Shown here: piece after piece, positions 11,389 to 23,017 of the stretch
Layout: the number at the start of each line of letters is the position of its first letter
Position numbering within the stretch: position 1 is the first letter of the stretch
NCBI RefSeq assembly: GCF_020379485.1
Contig: NC_063447.1
Coordinates: forward strand, 59,819,452 to 59,883,451
Source: Brassica napus
Lineage: Eukaryota > Streptophyta > Magnoliopsida > Brassicales > Brassicaceae
DNA length: 64,000 nt
Reading direction: 5' to 3'
Translations under genes and position numbers: made by a program
Notes under the pieces: model-generated
Seen by the model: only the letters and a program-made list of their open reading frames with translations
What the model was told of the DNA's origin: nothing
The model's database searches: none

Positions 11389-12302
11389 GGAAAATCGCTT
11401 AAAAAACTTTGAAAATTTCCCTTACTAGCACTTTAAACCACGAAGTTTTTTCTCTGACATTTTTAACTTTTAAAGTGACATTTGTATCATAAAAAACCTC
11501 CAAATTAAAAAATTGACATGTTGAACAGGTTAAAAAGTGATGTATCAGTTTTTTTTTCAAAAAATAATTATTTAATTAATAAAATAAATAAAAATCTAAA
11601 TAAAGTTTAGAAAATTAAATAAAAATCGAAAATTCAATAAAAATTCAGGAAAATCTAAGCAAAAATCCGAAAATTAAATAAAAATTAAATAAATATTTTA
11701 AAAAATTAAATAAAAATAAAAAGAAATAAAAATTAAATAATAAATAAGATTAAATTAAAATACAGAAGAACTAAATAATAAATTTATTTATTTAATTTTC
11801 TAATTTGATTTGATCTCATTTTTTTGATTTTTTAGTTAATTTTTAATTTTCTGATATTTAATTAATTTCTGATTTTTTAAAATTAATTTCTGATTTTTAT
11901 TTAATTTATGAGTTTTTATTTAATTTTTGTGTATATAAAAACAAAAAAAATAAAAAATCCGAAATTATTTAATTTATTTTTAAAATATTTATTTTATTCT
12001 GAAATTTTTATTTAATTTTCTGATTTTGATTTTGATTTTCCTGAATTTTTTATTAAATTTTCAATTTTTATTTAATTTTCTAAACTTCTATTTAGATTTT
12101 TATTTATTTTATTAATTAAATAATTTTTTTAGAAAAAATAATTGACACATCATTCTTTTAACTCGTTTAACAGATCAATTTTTTAGTTTGGAGGTTTTTT
12201 ATGGTACAAATGTCACTTTGAAGACTAAAAGTGTTAGTGAAAAATTTCAAAGTTTAAAGTGCTACCAAGTAACGCTTTCAAAGTTTTTTATGCGATTTTC
12301 TC
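11389..12302. mobile_element. foldback MULE with perfect 10-bp target duplication
   Basis: AAATTATAAC occurs immediately on both sides (11379-11388 and 12303-12312). The ends are GGAAAATCGCTTAAAAAACT on the left and the complement of a matching GAGAAAATCGCATAAAAAAC on the right. Similarity between the arms continues inward for about 230 bases, so the element is a long foldback around an AT-rich core (11580-12060). The 9-10 bp duplication and long terminal inverted repeats identify the Mutator-like superfamily. It has no transposase, so it is non-autonomous. An open frame at 12188-12622 is only arm sequence. Confidence 0.9.
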
Positions 12303-12312
12303 AAATTATAAC

Positions 12313-13474
12313 TAAAACATTTTGTTCTTCAGTCTTCACTATCGCTGAACGCATTCAAAATGGCACCAGCCAATCGTTATTTTGTATATCTATTTATATA
12401 TTGAATAATTTAAATATCGTTTTGGTTTTGTTTCAAATTTCGAAATATTTTTTTATGAATAATTTATATATTTCGAGGGCGTTGATTGTTGCACACATTC
12501 CGCAATTCCGAATAAAAGCCAAGAGCAATCACATTTCTTGTTCAACATTGAACCTTTTCTTTATGTGCTATGAGTTTCAACTATTCTTAAAGATGAAGTC
12601 GAGAAAGAAACAAAAGAAGTGAAGCCGCAAAAATCTAAAGACAAAAGAGTGAAGACATGTGTTTGGTTTGGGAGATGTGGATCCAAGCAGCTTTATCATT
12701 TGACTTGGTCAAACTTGAATTCAATGTTAACACAATTTACTATATGCTCGATTTTATAATGTTTACTTTTTTGGTTTTATGATTTTTATAGTATTGTATA
12801 ACATGAGAACTGTTACTTTTCAAATAATGACGTTACAATACTTACATTTACACGAGGTCATTTTTCATTTCTACTTGGATCCGAATGATTGTTCATGTTT
12901 TAGTATAGAATACCCTATCTCGTTAACTTTCCATGCAATATCATTCCGGAACAATGTATAAGCACGTGCTTGGATTTATATATACACCAAAACATAGGAT
13001 CTATGATTAGGAGTGCATATTTAGACATAACCGAATTATTCAAATCAAGATCATTCAAAATGTACTGGAACATACCGAATCTAAAATGTACTGGAAAAAA
13101 TCGAACTATATATACTGACATTTATATTTAAGTCATATTTATGATAAAAACTAATACTGAAATATGTATTAATAATGCCGTGTTAGTACAATATCAGTTA
13201 TGATCTATAGTACTTATTTTTATATTACTCTTGACCAATTTAAATTCAACCCATACTATAAATTTCATTAAACATAAGACTAAACAAACAAACCAATACT
13301 AGACACTTCATTTGAATTAATTTCATCTCTAGCTGATTGAGTTTCCATTTTATTGAACCAAACAAACATAAAGAAGAAACCAGAATCGAACCACAGGTCA
13401 TTAGCTCAACGGTAAAAGATCACGATCATTGTGTCAGAAATCTCTAGATCGAATAACCGCTGGAACAAAACTAA
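12313..13474. other. spacer with a weak tRNA-like patch
   Basis: No gene is seen. Around 13396-13466 the words TTAGCTCAACGGTAAA and GATCGAATAACC are placed like degenerate A and B boxes of a tRNA-derived sequence. No clover-leaf can be drawn, so at most it is a relic of a tRNA-related SINE. Confidence 0.35.
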
Positions 13475-13720
13475 TAATTTCCTCTGTTTCATAATAAATG
13501 AAGTTTTGGTTCTTTGCACATATATTAAGAAAATTAGATTATGTAAACAAAAATCATTAAAATTAATTTAAAACTAATTTATTTAATTATTAAAAAAAAA
13601 AAAAATTAGCTACACAGTTTTTGATAAAGTTAAAGTTATCTAGATATGTGAAAATATCATCTATTGTGAAACAAAAACAATGACCTAAAAAATCATCTAT
13701 GTTGAAATGGAGAGAGTATT
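13475..13720. mobile_element. Stowaway-like MITE, diverged
   Basis: The left end TTTCCTCTGTTTCATAATAA and the right end (complement TACTCTCTCCATTTCAACAT) are imperfect inverted versions of the CTCCCTCCGTTTCA terminus. They enclose about 245 bp of AT-rich DNA, with TA at both borders. It belongs to the same broad family as the truncated copy at 6960-7145. Confidence 0.6.
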
Positions 13721-14224
13721 ATATGATGCGGTTTCGGAACTAGGGAAATTAGGGCTTCTGTTGAACTTCCTGGTAATTCAAAAAAAAAAACGAACCTATA
13801 GTATAGTAGTAGTGAATTATTATGTTTTGGTAGGTCATCATTGTTGATAAATTTTCAAAAATATAATTATTATTTAGCCATTATGTCTCTCAGAGGACGA
13901 CAAGGTGTCCATAACTCCATATATAAATGGCAGCAGTGTGAGTAAAGCAAAAGCTATAATCAATCTTCATTATCGGATAATTTGTATTCCTTTCTACGCA
14001 ATGGGATGATGTCAATATTGTGAGTGATAGTTTAAAGACTTTATGTCAACAGATAGCTAGACCCTTTGACGAGGTATAATAGCTCTACAAGTATTTACAT
14101 GCGACTATGATTTAAATCTATGAGTTTGGAAGATGAGTTGCGTTTTTAGAAATAATTTACCGCTACTAGTTTCGGATGAAAGCAAACTATATAAACTAAT
14201 GATTATAAAAATATATTAATATAA

Positions 14225-14512
14225 GAGAAATTCTCTAGCCTTAAACTTTTGTCGCAAAAATAGTTTTCATTGAGAAAAATGACCAATTTTTTTTATTAAA
14301 AGGTAAAAATACATTTTTACTCTAGGATTAACTAATCTAGAATTAGGATTTAGAGTTAATGGGTGAGGTTTTAGGGATATGGTTTCAAATTTTTAAAATT
14401 AAAAAATAAAAATTAAAATTTTCAAAATAAAAATAGACTATTTTAGTCATTTTCTTTTTTGAGGATTATTTTTGTGACAAAAACTTAAAAGAACTATTTG
14501 AAAAGATTGTCC
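14225..14512. mobile_element. small MULE-type MITE with 9-bp target duplication
   Basis: TTAATATAA is present at 14216-14224 and again at 14513-14521. The 288-bp insert has imperfect inverted ends (GAGAAATTCTCTAGCCTTAA against GGACAATCTTTTCAAATAGT) and a second matching block (ACTTTTGTCGCAAAAATAG against its counterpart near 14470). A telomere-like patch (attaggatttagagtt) sits near the middle. The 9-bp duplication suggests Mutator-like mobilisation. Confidence 0.75.
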
Positions 14513-14781
14513 TTAATATAAATTTTGTTGATCGGTCGATCCATGTCAGGGATCGAACCATGCGGCACGGATAGTTCGTTCTTTACCAAATCCATGAAAA
14601 ATAGAAAGTTTTATTGAAGGCTTTTTACCTTAGTGTATAGCACAAATTATACTATGAAAATCTACATGTATCAATAAATACTTTTTTTCTCCGTGAACGC
14701 ATAACTCTAGAGATGAATCACGTTAAATCTCTCTGTTTTTTTATTGTTTATTTATTCTGTTAGTTCGTTTCTTCTCACATC

Positions 14782-15540
14782 TTTTTTTTTAACACAAATA
14801 CTTTCATTAATAAAGGAGAAGTTCCAAAGATTAGTTTATGAACTTTAATACATCATGATAGTTTCTGAGAGAGGCCTTGGCCAACCCATCAGTTTCCTCG
14901 TTTTGGAAACGAAGGATGAAGATGAAACTTATTGAAAAGAACAAAGAAGAGAGTCATTCCATATATGCAAGAATACCATAGATTTCTTTCTGGAACTGCT
15001 TGTTGGTGATAGCTTTGATAAGCGTTTGACTGTCGGAGCGTACATGTATAGAAGATATGCCAAGTGATGCTGCCGGTCTGATGGCCATGGCTTCTGCCAT
15101 CAGAGGAGAAGAGACGAAGTCATGTATCTTCGATTCCTTGTGGTTGATCTTCGTGCGGGTGTCTTTGAAAACCCATGCAAGACCAGATCGTTTACTCGAT
15201 TTTTCTCGAGATGCATCTGTGAAACAGATCGTTTCGAGACTGGGATCGTCAATTAGGTATCTTCTTTCAAAGATTTTGGCTTTGTTGTTTGCCGTGTGTT
15301 GCTTGGATAAAATTATTTATCATACGATCAGGCTCCAGACTTCATGCGCATAGAGGCATGAAAAAAGGAGATTGATGGTGCCTCCTGGCATCTTGGACAA
15401 CAGATGTCTGCCATAATTTCGCGTCTTCTCAGGTTATCGAACACAAGACCAGAGAAACAGTTTTAGCTTCTGTGAGACTTGTCCTGACCATACATCATTT
15501 ATCCATCGGAATCCATTAATGTTTTGCAGAGCTTTTCACA
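14782..15540 (-). mobile_element. LINE remnant: RNase H end
   Basis: On the minus strand the frame around 15100-15190 reads GLAWVFKDTRTKINHKESK and then places SSPLMAEAMAIRPA and HVRSDSQTLIKAI. This is the RNase H domain at the C-terminus of Brassicaceae non-LTR retrotransposon polyproteins, with the SDS motif around a catalytic Asp. The plus-strand T run at 14782-14790 is the poly(A) tail of the element. No reverse transcriptase is left and the frame is interrupted, so it is a 5'-truncated dead copy. Confidence 0.75.
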
Positions 15541-15904
15541 TCTATCACAACAAAGCAAATTATTTAAGTTTCCAACTTTGATTAAAGAAAATTTCCAACC
15601 ACACAAAAATATATATAACCAAAAATTCTCTATAGTACATGCTTTTGCCACGATTATTTTATCTAGATATACAATGAAATTTATTTATTATGCAAAATTA
15701 TAATTCTATTTGAATAACTTCATACAACTTTTTAAATCTGAAATTTTGAATCCATAAAATTATTTGACCAAGAAAAGAAAGAATCCATGTATAGTTATGA
15801 AACCGGAGGCCTTCTTTTGGTAGGCTATCAAAGGCCCATGCTTGCCCCATGTTTTAAATAGGCTCTCCTATTTTTTTTTTCTTTTTTTTTTTTTTTTTCT
15901 TGTA

Positions 15905-16370
15905 GCCGACGAAAGGATGGACAGTCTTTTCCCCAAGCAACCCAGAGAAGAGATTTTGCGTCCCACATATGTTATTTTTGACGCCGAGGATTTGTCAATC
16001 CCTGATCCTCTTTTGTTGAAAAAGAATATCGTAACAGCTATTAAGGAAGAAGGTTATGGTGGGTTGATTGAAGTCAAGGGTTACTTTGGTGACAAGCAAA
16101 CCATCTCCCAAAAGTTGCTCGAATGAACATGATGTTAGTGGAGCTTCTTTTCTGGGCAATTGCCCATTATCCTCAAGGAACAAATGTTTTGATTATCACT
16201 AGAAACGAAAACATCCTAGGACACCCTAAGATCTCTCAGATCATTCATGGTTTGGAAGAAAGAGATTTTTATTTTGCAATTGAACATATTGATCGCTTCT
16301 TTTCCCCAGTGGACACCCTAAGATCTCTCAGATCATATGTTAGTACAGATTCTCTTTTGTAGAATGAATA
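15905..16370 (+). pseudogene. NYN (limkain-type) nuclease domain fragment
   Basis: The first part reads MDSLFPKQPREEI, then TYVIFDAEDLSIPD, then NIVTAIKEEGYGG and IEVKGYFGDKQTISQKLLE, and then stops. A second frame overlapping the stop continues LVELLFWAIAHYPQGTNVLI and on to HIDRFFSPVDTL. Together they follow the order of a NYN domain of the MARF1/limkain-b1 type: an acidic D-x-E-D strand, then a helix, then a glycine-rich turn. Plants have many such putative ribonucleases. The frame shift near 16123 indicates a broken copy. A 26-base segment starting ggacaccctaagatctctca occurs twice (16219 and 16311), an internal duplication that altered the C-terminus. A short spliced exon downstream (16402-16480) is possible but unproven. 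Confidence 0.65.
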
Positions 16371-17368
16371 AATCTTTAGCTATTTAGCTTATTTCTTGTA
16401 GTGGGAGGCAAAGAAGAGCCGAACAAGCGCTTAATGTTCTACTGTGGTCTTACCGCAAGAGAAGAGGAGGTGCAGCTTGCTACATAATTATCTTTTATGT
16501 ATGTTTCTTCAATTTTCATCATCTTATCTAATATTATGAAAATCCAAAAAAATTATTGTTCTTTTCTTTCGTTGGCATATGCTATTGGTTTCGTGATCAT
16601 TATTATTTTTTTAACTTGTGCAAAAAAAAGATCTTAGCATTAGGTGATGAAAAATAAAAAAGAGGATGATTTGATTTTGGGCATCTCTAGGGTTTTTGGT
16701 TAATTGGGTCAAGGAGAAAGTGTTCCTTGTCGGATACGAAACAAAGAAACTGATGGTTAGAAGAGAAAACTCTGTCTCTGTCTCCGTTGAAGCGTTTTGT
16801 GACTAAGTGTTGTGTTTGGGTTTTGTGAAGAGGAGCAGTTTGAGATCTACGATGAGGGATGATCGGAGAGCCGTGAAGGTGGTGAGGAGGATGGAGGAGT
16901 TTAAGGATCATATTTGGAAACTAACAACATGCTTACTCATTTCACTCGACAGACCATGCATGCCCAATTTACCTGCTCTATATGCACATTATACACGAAC
17001 GATCACTTATTCTCTTCTGGCTGTGACTAAAATTACAAGAAACCTTTGAAAGAACTTATTTATTTATTTCGTAGAGCTGAACACAACACATACTAATATA
17101 AGTGATTGTAGTCCTCCACTTTTTGCAACCTCCATTAATACAAATATGTTAAAAATATCTGGCACATTACCTATCATTTTCTTCGTGATGGAACATCCTT
17201 ACCTTTGAAGTCATCAGTGAAGGAGATTGAAAATGCTAACTCGTTTAGAAGAAAGTCAATTTTCAATAGCACGATGAGTAGTGAATACCAGTAGAATATT
17301 AAAAGTTAAAACTATGTTAATGAATAGTGGATTCAGACAAAAAAATATGTATGACATATGACAATTAA
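16371..17368. other. spacer with one unexplained short frame
   Basis: At 16807-16920 a frame reads RSSLRSTMRDDRRAVKVVRR and then MEEFKDHIWK. It is basic and helix-like, but I cannot assign it. The rest is AT-rich. Confidence 0.35.
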
Positions 17369-18188
17369 GGGGGGGTTATTGGTTTAAGAATTTTTAAAGA
17401 ATTATAAAATTTTAAGAATCCATGGTTATTGCTTTATGGATTTTAAAAGTTTTTCCAAAATCCATTGTTATTGGTTTTAATACTTGTAAATTCTATTCAA
17501 ATCCTTTGTTATTCAAAAAGTTTAGTTTTTATTGATTTTGCTATTTTATTCAAATCTATGGTTATTGAGAACTAAATTATTTATATTTTAACTCATAAGC
17601 TAGACTTTGAAAATAGTATGTCTACTCATAAGATTTCTGAAATCTGTGTACTAATAAAAACATTCCCACACTTTATGATATATTTTTCTTGTTTGACATG
17701 AGATTTTCAGAAGATTTCTTTGTCGGTAAGTTTCATAGTTGGTGTGTTCTAACATAATTTTTCGTTTGTATGAGTGGTGTCTCAAAAAAAATGTCAATGA
17801 AAACAAGACTGTTAAAAATATGTCATATAGTATGAAGATAAAAAATGATTATTTTCACAACATAACTAAGAACAAACCATGCATAACACAAATAACCAAT
17901 ACCTTAAAATGCATTTGTCTATGTAAACACACCAAACGATAATATAATAGTGTCTCATCGAAATTCATTGTTAGAAAATTTCTACAACTTTTTTTGTACC
18001 TTAGAAGCAAAAACTTTTTGAAAAACTATATTGTGCAAATTCTTAATAATCAATGATAATCTATAGAAATCAATACAAAATATTTGATAGAAATTAGGAA
18101 ACATTTGTGAAATCTACTAAACTTTTAAAAATCTGTCAAATTCTAAAATCACTTAATTCTTTCCAAATTCTGGTTCCAATAACCCCCC
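17369..18188. mobile_element. Harbinger-like element with GGGGGTTATTGG ends
   Basis: The left end GGGGGGGTTATTGGTTTAAG faces the right end TTCCAATAACCCCCC. The arms share further blocks (AAGAATT, AATTTTAAGAATCC). The sub-terminal word TTATTGG recurs several times inside the left arm. GGGGGTTATTGG termini are typical of Brassicaceae PIF/Harbinger derivatives. The 3-bp flanks (TAA left, GAA right) do not match perfectly. It is about 820 bp and AT-rich with no transposase. Confidence 0.65.
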
Positions 18189-18362
18189 GAAACTTTGAAA
18201 ATAATAAATTATGTATCAACCGCAAAATCACAAAAACTGTATAATCTTACAGCTTATGCTACTCATTCCTTTAACAAAATAATATAAAATTGTAACAGCT
18301 AAAATGAACTAAACCATATACTTATTTAGAAACGCTTGCGTCTGGTTAATACGTCAATATAA

Positions 18363-19667
18363 CTAGGTGTTTTACCTGCACATGTGAACATAATCGTTTT
18401 ACTAATAATTATTAATATACGTAATATGATTTAAACATCATGATAACTTATTCTTTATATTCTTAATCATTTTAGTTTTCTTCGATTTTTATTTCGGTTT
18501 ACGTCTCCTTAACACAAAGAAAAGCTAGAAAACTATGAAACCGTAAGAGCATAATTACATATCAAATACTCCACACAATAAAGTAAAGTAAGAATGTGAA
18601 CTTTTGGTCTTTTTTAATCTACTTTATATTTTTGAACCAGAAATATGTATTAAATTACAAAAAAATAATAATACTAAAACACACACAATCCAAGTAAGAA
18701 CAAAATAAATAAAAAGTAAATAAAAACTAAAGTTCGATGATAATTTAGAAGAAAACTTAAAAAAAAACGAAATTGAGATAATGATAATATTTCATTGGTT
18801 TACTTGATCAATATATACATTGAGTTATCTTAATATTTCATAAGTTTACTTCTAATAAAAGAATTAATAGATAATGATAGTTTTATTATTAAAGTTAATT
18901 TATGGTTAATTACATAATGAAAAATCTAATTATTCATTAAAAATATATCTATTTTAGCTGTTTTAGAAACTAAATCGTTAAACACATGTTCATAACATGA
19001 TTACATAGGCAACTCTCTAAACTTAATATCAAAGCATATTTTTCTTATAGATTAAACAATAATAAAACATACACGTGAAATAACTACTGAAAGTACATAA
19101 ATATAGATGTCAAAAACTATAATCGAGACAACTTGGAATGAATGAAAAAAATGAAAGTATAGAGTTTAAAACATCTTACATCATGTGAAAATAAAAATTG
19201 GTCCTAACTTGTTTAAAATAATTATAATTGTAATTCCAATTAGAAATTTTGAAATAGTTATGTTATTTAAATTAATAAATTAATAATTTAATCTAAATCC
19301 TAGTAAGAATCTTGTGAAATTTAAAATAATTATAATCATAATTCCAATTAGAAATTTCGAAATAGTTTATTATTTAAATTAATAAATTAATAAATTAATT
19401 AGAAATCGAAATATTTATATTATCTAAATTAATAAATTGATGATTTAATCTAAAAACTACTAAGAATATGACAAATAAGCAAAAGCTAAAATCATGGAGA
19501 ATTTAAATTAATAAATTAATTAGAAATCAAAATATTTATATTATCTAAATTAATAAATTGATGATTTAATCTAAAAACTACTAAGAATATGACAAATAAG
19601 CAAAATTAGCTAAAATGATGGAGAATGAGACAAATCAGCAAAATCACTTCATAAATAATAGTATAGA
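18363..19667 (-). mobile_element. non-autonomous Helitron
   Basis: Read on the minus strand, the element starts TCTATACTATTATTTATGAA directly after a host A (19668). It ends CACATGTGCAGGTAAAACAC followed by CTAG and a host T at 18362. A 5' TC, a 3' CTAR preceded by a short hairpin, and insertion between A and T define Helitrons. The 1.3-kb body is AT-rich and non-coding. It contains a 121-bp tandem duplication (19401-19520 and 19522-19640) and older copies of the same unit around 19200-19380. Confidence 0.8.
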
Positions 19668-22600
19668 TAATGGAAACCAAAAAGTAGAAAATAATTAAAG
19701 TGGAACAAAAAAACTTGATGAAGGTGGAAATTAAAAGATAAAAGGATAACAAAGGGTTGAAAAACAAAACACATTGCTCTCAACTTTGAGAGAGAGAGAG
19801 AGAACATATTCTTCATAGCAACTAGAGGAAGGATCCAAAGGGATCGCATTGATCCTAAGTCGAGTGAATTCTCCTTAATATTTTCTTAATTATTGGCAAA
19901 AAATTCCAATATTTTGCTTGGTTTTGGATCATGCTATCCCTTTCGATTCATCCTTCGGTAGCTTCATCTTCGATCAAACGGTTATAGTAGACTCTTCACT
20001 GGAGATTTTGTTTGGCTTAACAAATCTGCGACGCTTTGGTCTCAAGCCAACAACAACAATCTTGGAAACTCTCTTCTTACAAGTAAGTTTCAAAGACTCT
20101 TCTTGAGTCTTGACCAAAGCGAATCATGCCAAAAATTGAAGACCTACCTGTTTTTTGTCTTTTTTTATTTGGATCGAATTTCCAATTTACCATAGCGGAA
20201 AATCTTAATTGATTAGTTATCAAATATTACTGTATATGTTGATATATATGAAATATAGCACTTGAAGTTACTTTTAACTGGTTTAAACTTTCTGAAAATA
20301 CCTACATGGCCATTTCTGAAAACTATTTTTTCAGTTAAATACCATATATATATAATTGGTGCATATTGGTGTATATATATTTGTGCATCTTTCATATCAG
20401 TTATTTCCTTAAATATATGGTAACTTTATATTCATTCGAGATTACTTTCTACACATGCTTACTAGTTTGAAATCCCAAGTCCCAAAGTCTCGTTGGATCC
20501 CGTTAAATTAAATCAAGTAGGACTTGGAGTAGAGGTGTACATATGTTCACAGGAAAAGGACTTGGACCATTTTAACTTTACCCAACTTAATAGAATTCCA
20601 AACTGAAAAAGAATAAAAAACTTAAACAACGAATCCAAAGGAAAAAACGAAGATAAACACTGAACCTAACTACAACGCATATAAATGTATATTAAAAACA
20701 GAAATCAGGACAAATCTTCATCGCAAAGTACAACGAGTTACAGACTAATCTTACTTAGTTAACAACAAAAAGTATATATTACATTTTACTTTATAGTTTT
20801 TCTTCAATTAAACGCAAATATATCCCAGTGTGAATAGAATGTCATTCGGAAAATTTATTTGTGGCAGGTTTAGAAATACTTTGAAGAAAAATTTATGGTT
20901 AATTAACATCATTGTGTTTTTGTCTGAAGAAAGTCCGGACTATCTGAAAATAACAGCCACGATCATAACCTGAGGACATCATCATTAGTAAGATGGTTGA
21001 CTTTCAAACATGAATACGCATATCATACACACATTATGCATATCTTTATTATTATTTCCTTCTTACAATCATTTTTCTCCCCACTGTAATGTGTGAAAGA
21101 AGAAAAGAGCGGAAAAATATCTAAAGAAATCAAATTGAACTAAGAAGAAAAGGAACAGAATCATGACATTGAATTTGATGTTGTTTACGTGCAAAAGATT
21201 TTGGTGGACCGGCAGATATGGAAGAAAGGACGATGTATTTCTTCATCTGCGAGGTTTGAAATTACATTGTCTCCTTCTTTCCCTACACTTAATTTGCTAT
21301 TTACGTATGCTTACAGTCATCTCAATGACACTCAAAGTTTTATAACTTTTTTATTTGTATCTTTATATTTTTTGGGTAATTTGTAAATTCTATTGTCTCA
21401 TTGTTGGATCCCCGCGTAGTTGCTTGAGTTCATCGTGTCTTCGTGGGTTCAGCTTTAAAAAGGCAGGTAGTGATACGCTTAGTTAGGCCACCTTTCAAGC
21501 CCATGAATGTAAACATATGTAGTAACTGTGACTAGTGGCAACGGCTCCACAAGTGCCGCTCTCCTGCTGCCGCAAAAGCATCACACGTGGTTTATCTTAA
21601 TCCAGCTTGGACCAACTTGCAAATCAAACCACTAGATTCTGCTCTGGTCTTCATGGTTCGGCGAATCGGTGTGACGAGCCAGATTGAACCATTGGGGAGG
21701 AGATAAATCATTAATATCTTATCTCTCATATCAATTATTCTTCTTATGAATATCTTAAATATTTTATATCAATTATTGTTCTTATGAACCTCCATGGGTC
21801 AAGTTTTTTTTTACCAAAATTATACTCCTACCAAGATAAAGATGGCCAAAAAAAGAAAAAAGATAGCCAAAAAATGTTATATTTTGCTTATAGGAATAAA
21901 AAAGATACTGGGCTTTGCTATAAAGTGTCCTTGAAATTAATTGCGTCCACAACACTAAGGCTTCTTTATCGTCCATTATTAAGGCACTACAAAGCATAAG
22001 GGATATAACGATATATACTTATTCCTGATCATTTGTTTGGTAACTACTAATTCCTTCTTCTTTATTCCTTCCAACTCTCATTTAACATACATATATACGT
22101 TTGAGGAAGGTTGTTTTGTATACCTGTAAACTTAATATCTAAAACGTGTACCTCAAGCAACCGCCCGAGGATCAAACAATGTCAATTCGCTGAATTTAAA
22201 AATGAAGGAATACAGGTTTTTGTAACCTTCAAAATGGGCTTTTGTGTCATGGTCAGTGATTGGCATCTTGGTCATGGAGAACGCATAAAATTTGAGTTGG
22301 GACTTGGGAGAATAGTTGGTACTTCCAAGTGGTTTAAGATTTGTTGGAAGTTGTGCCCTTCTGCCATTAACTTCAGCCAATAGCTAGATTGCATGGCCCC
22401 AGTCAACTTGCTCTGGAGAACGTGTGTATATTTATATAATTTCGATGAAAACTCAAATATTGTTTTTTTTTTCTCTCTCTAATATAGAAGAACTACCAAT
22501 TTTTTACTTTTGTTTTAAAATAACTTTGAATTTAGATAAAAAAAAAATTGAATATAAAATGTATTGAAGTTCTAGACATTACAGTGAACATTTAATAATT

Positions 22601-22893
22601 TTGTTCTTACTAAAGAAGACCCATAATGTCAAGGAAAGTATTTTCTGAAAGGATAATTTTTTGTAAATATATTTATTTAGTTTTTTATTTATAAATCTGG
22701 CCATTCTTATGCAAAAACAAAAATTCAGACGAGAGAGACTTGAGACCTCAAAGGCTCACAAGACCACCCACCAAATGCGTTAGTATAATGTTATGTCCAG
22801 CTTTTCTTCATCGGTCTCTCCTTTCTTTGACTGAATTAGATTCTATCTTGTTTTCAGTGAAGGAGAGAAAAATTCGCTTAAAAAAAGACAGAT
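19668..22893. other. long upstream spacer of the proline transporter
   Basis: No gene is recognised. There is a short GA microsatellite at 19788-19802. A 63-codon frame at 19918-20106 has no match by eye. At 22111-22383 both strands are open for more than 220 bases without an identifiable product. The Arabidopsis interval has a MYB gene near here (At2g39880, from memory); I do not see it. Confidence 0.5.
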
Positions 22894-22894
22894 T

Positions 22895-22904
22895 CTATAT
22901 AAAT
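22895..22904 (+). promoter_or_regulatory. TATA box of the proline transporter
   Basis: CTATATAAAT lies about 115 bases before the ATG at 23018 and precedes a GA-rich leader (22940-22970), a normal plant core-promoter spacing. Confidence 0.6.
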
Positions 22905-23017
22905 CAGAAAAGCTGGCTTTCTCAAAACTCCTTCATGTAGTTGAGGAAGGAGGAGGAGAAGAAGAAAGGCAAAGGCTCTTAGCTGCAGATACACAAGAGC
23001 CCTTTGTCGTAACGACC

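Noticed and set aside
12188..12622. 144-codon open frame
   Set aside because: It begins inside the right arm of the MULE at 11389-12302 and runs into spacer; the sequence has no protein-like conservation.
13396..13466. Possible tRNA gene
   Set aside because: Only loose A-box and B-box words; no clover-leaf can be formed.
14540..14600. Possible tRNA or SINE head on the minus strand (GGTTCGATCCCTGACATGG)
   Set aside because: B-box-like word alone; no A box at the right distance and no stems.
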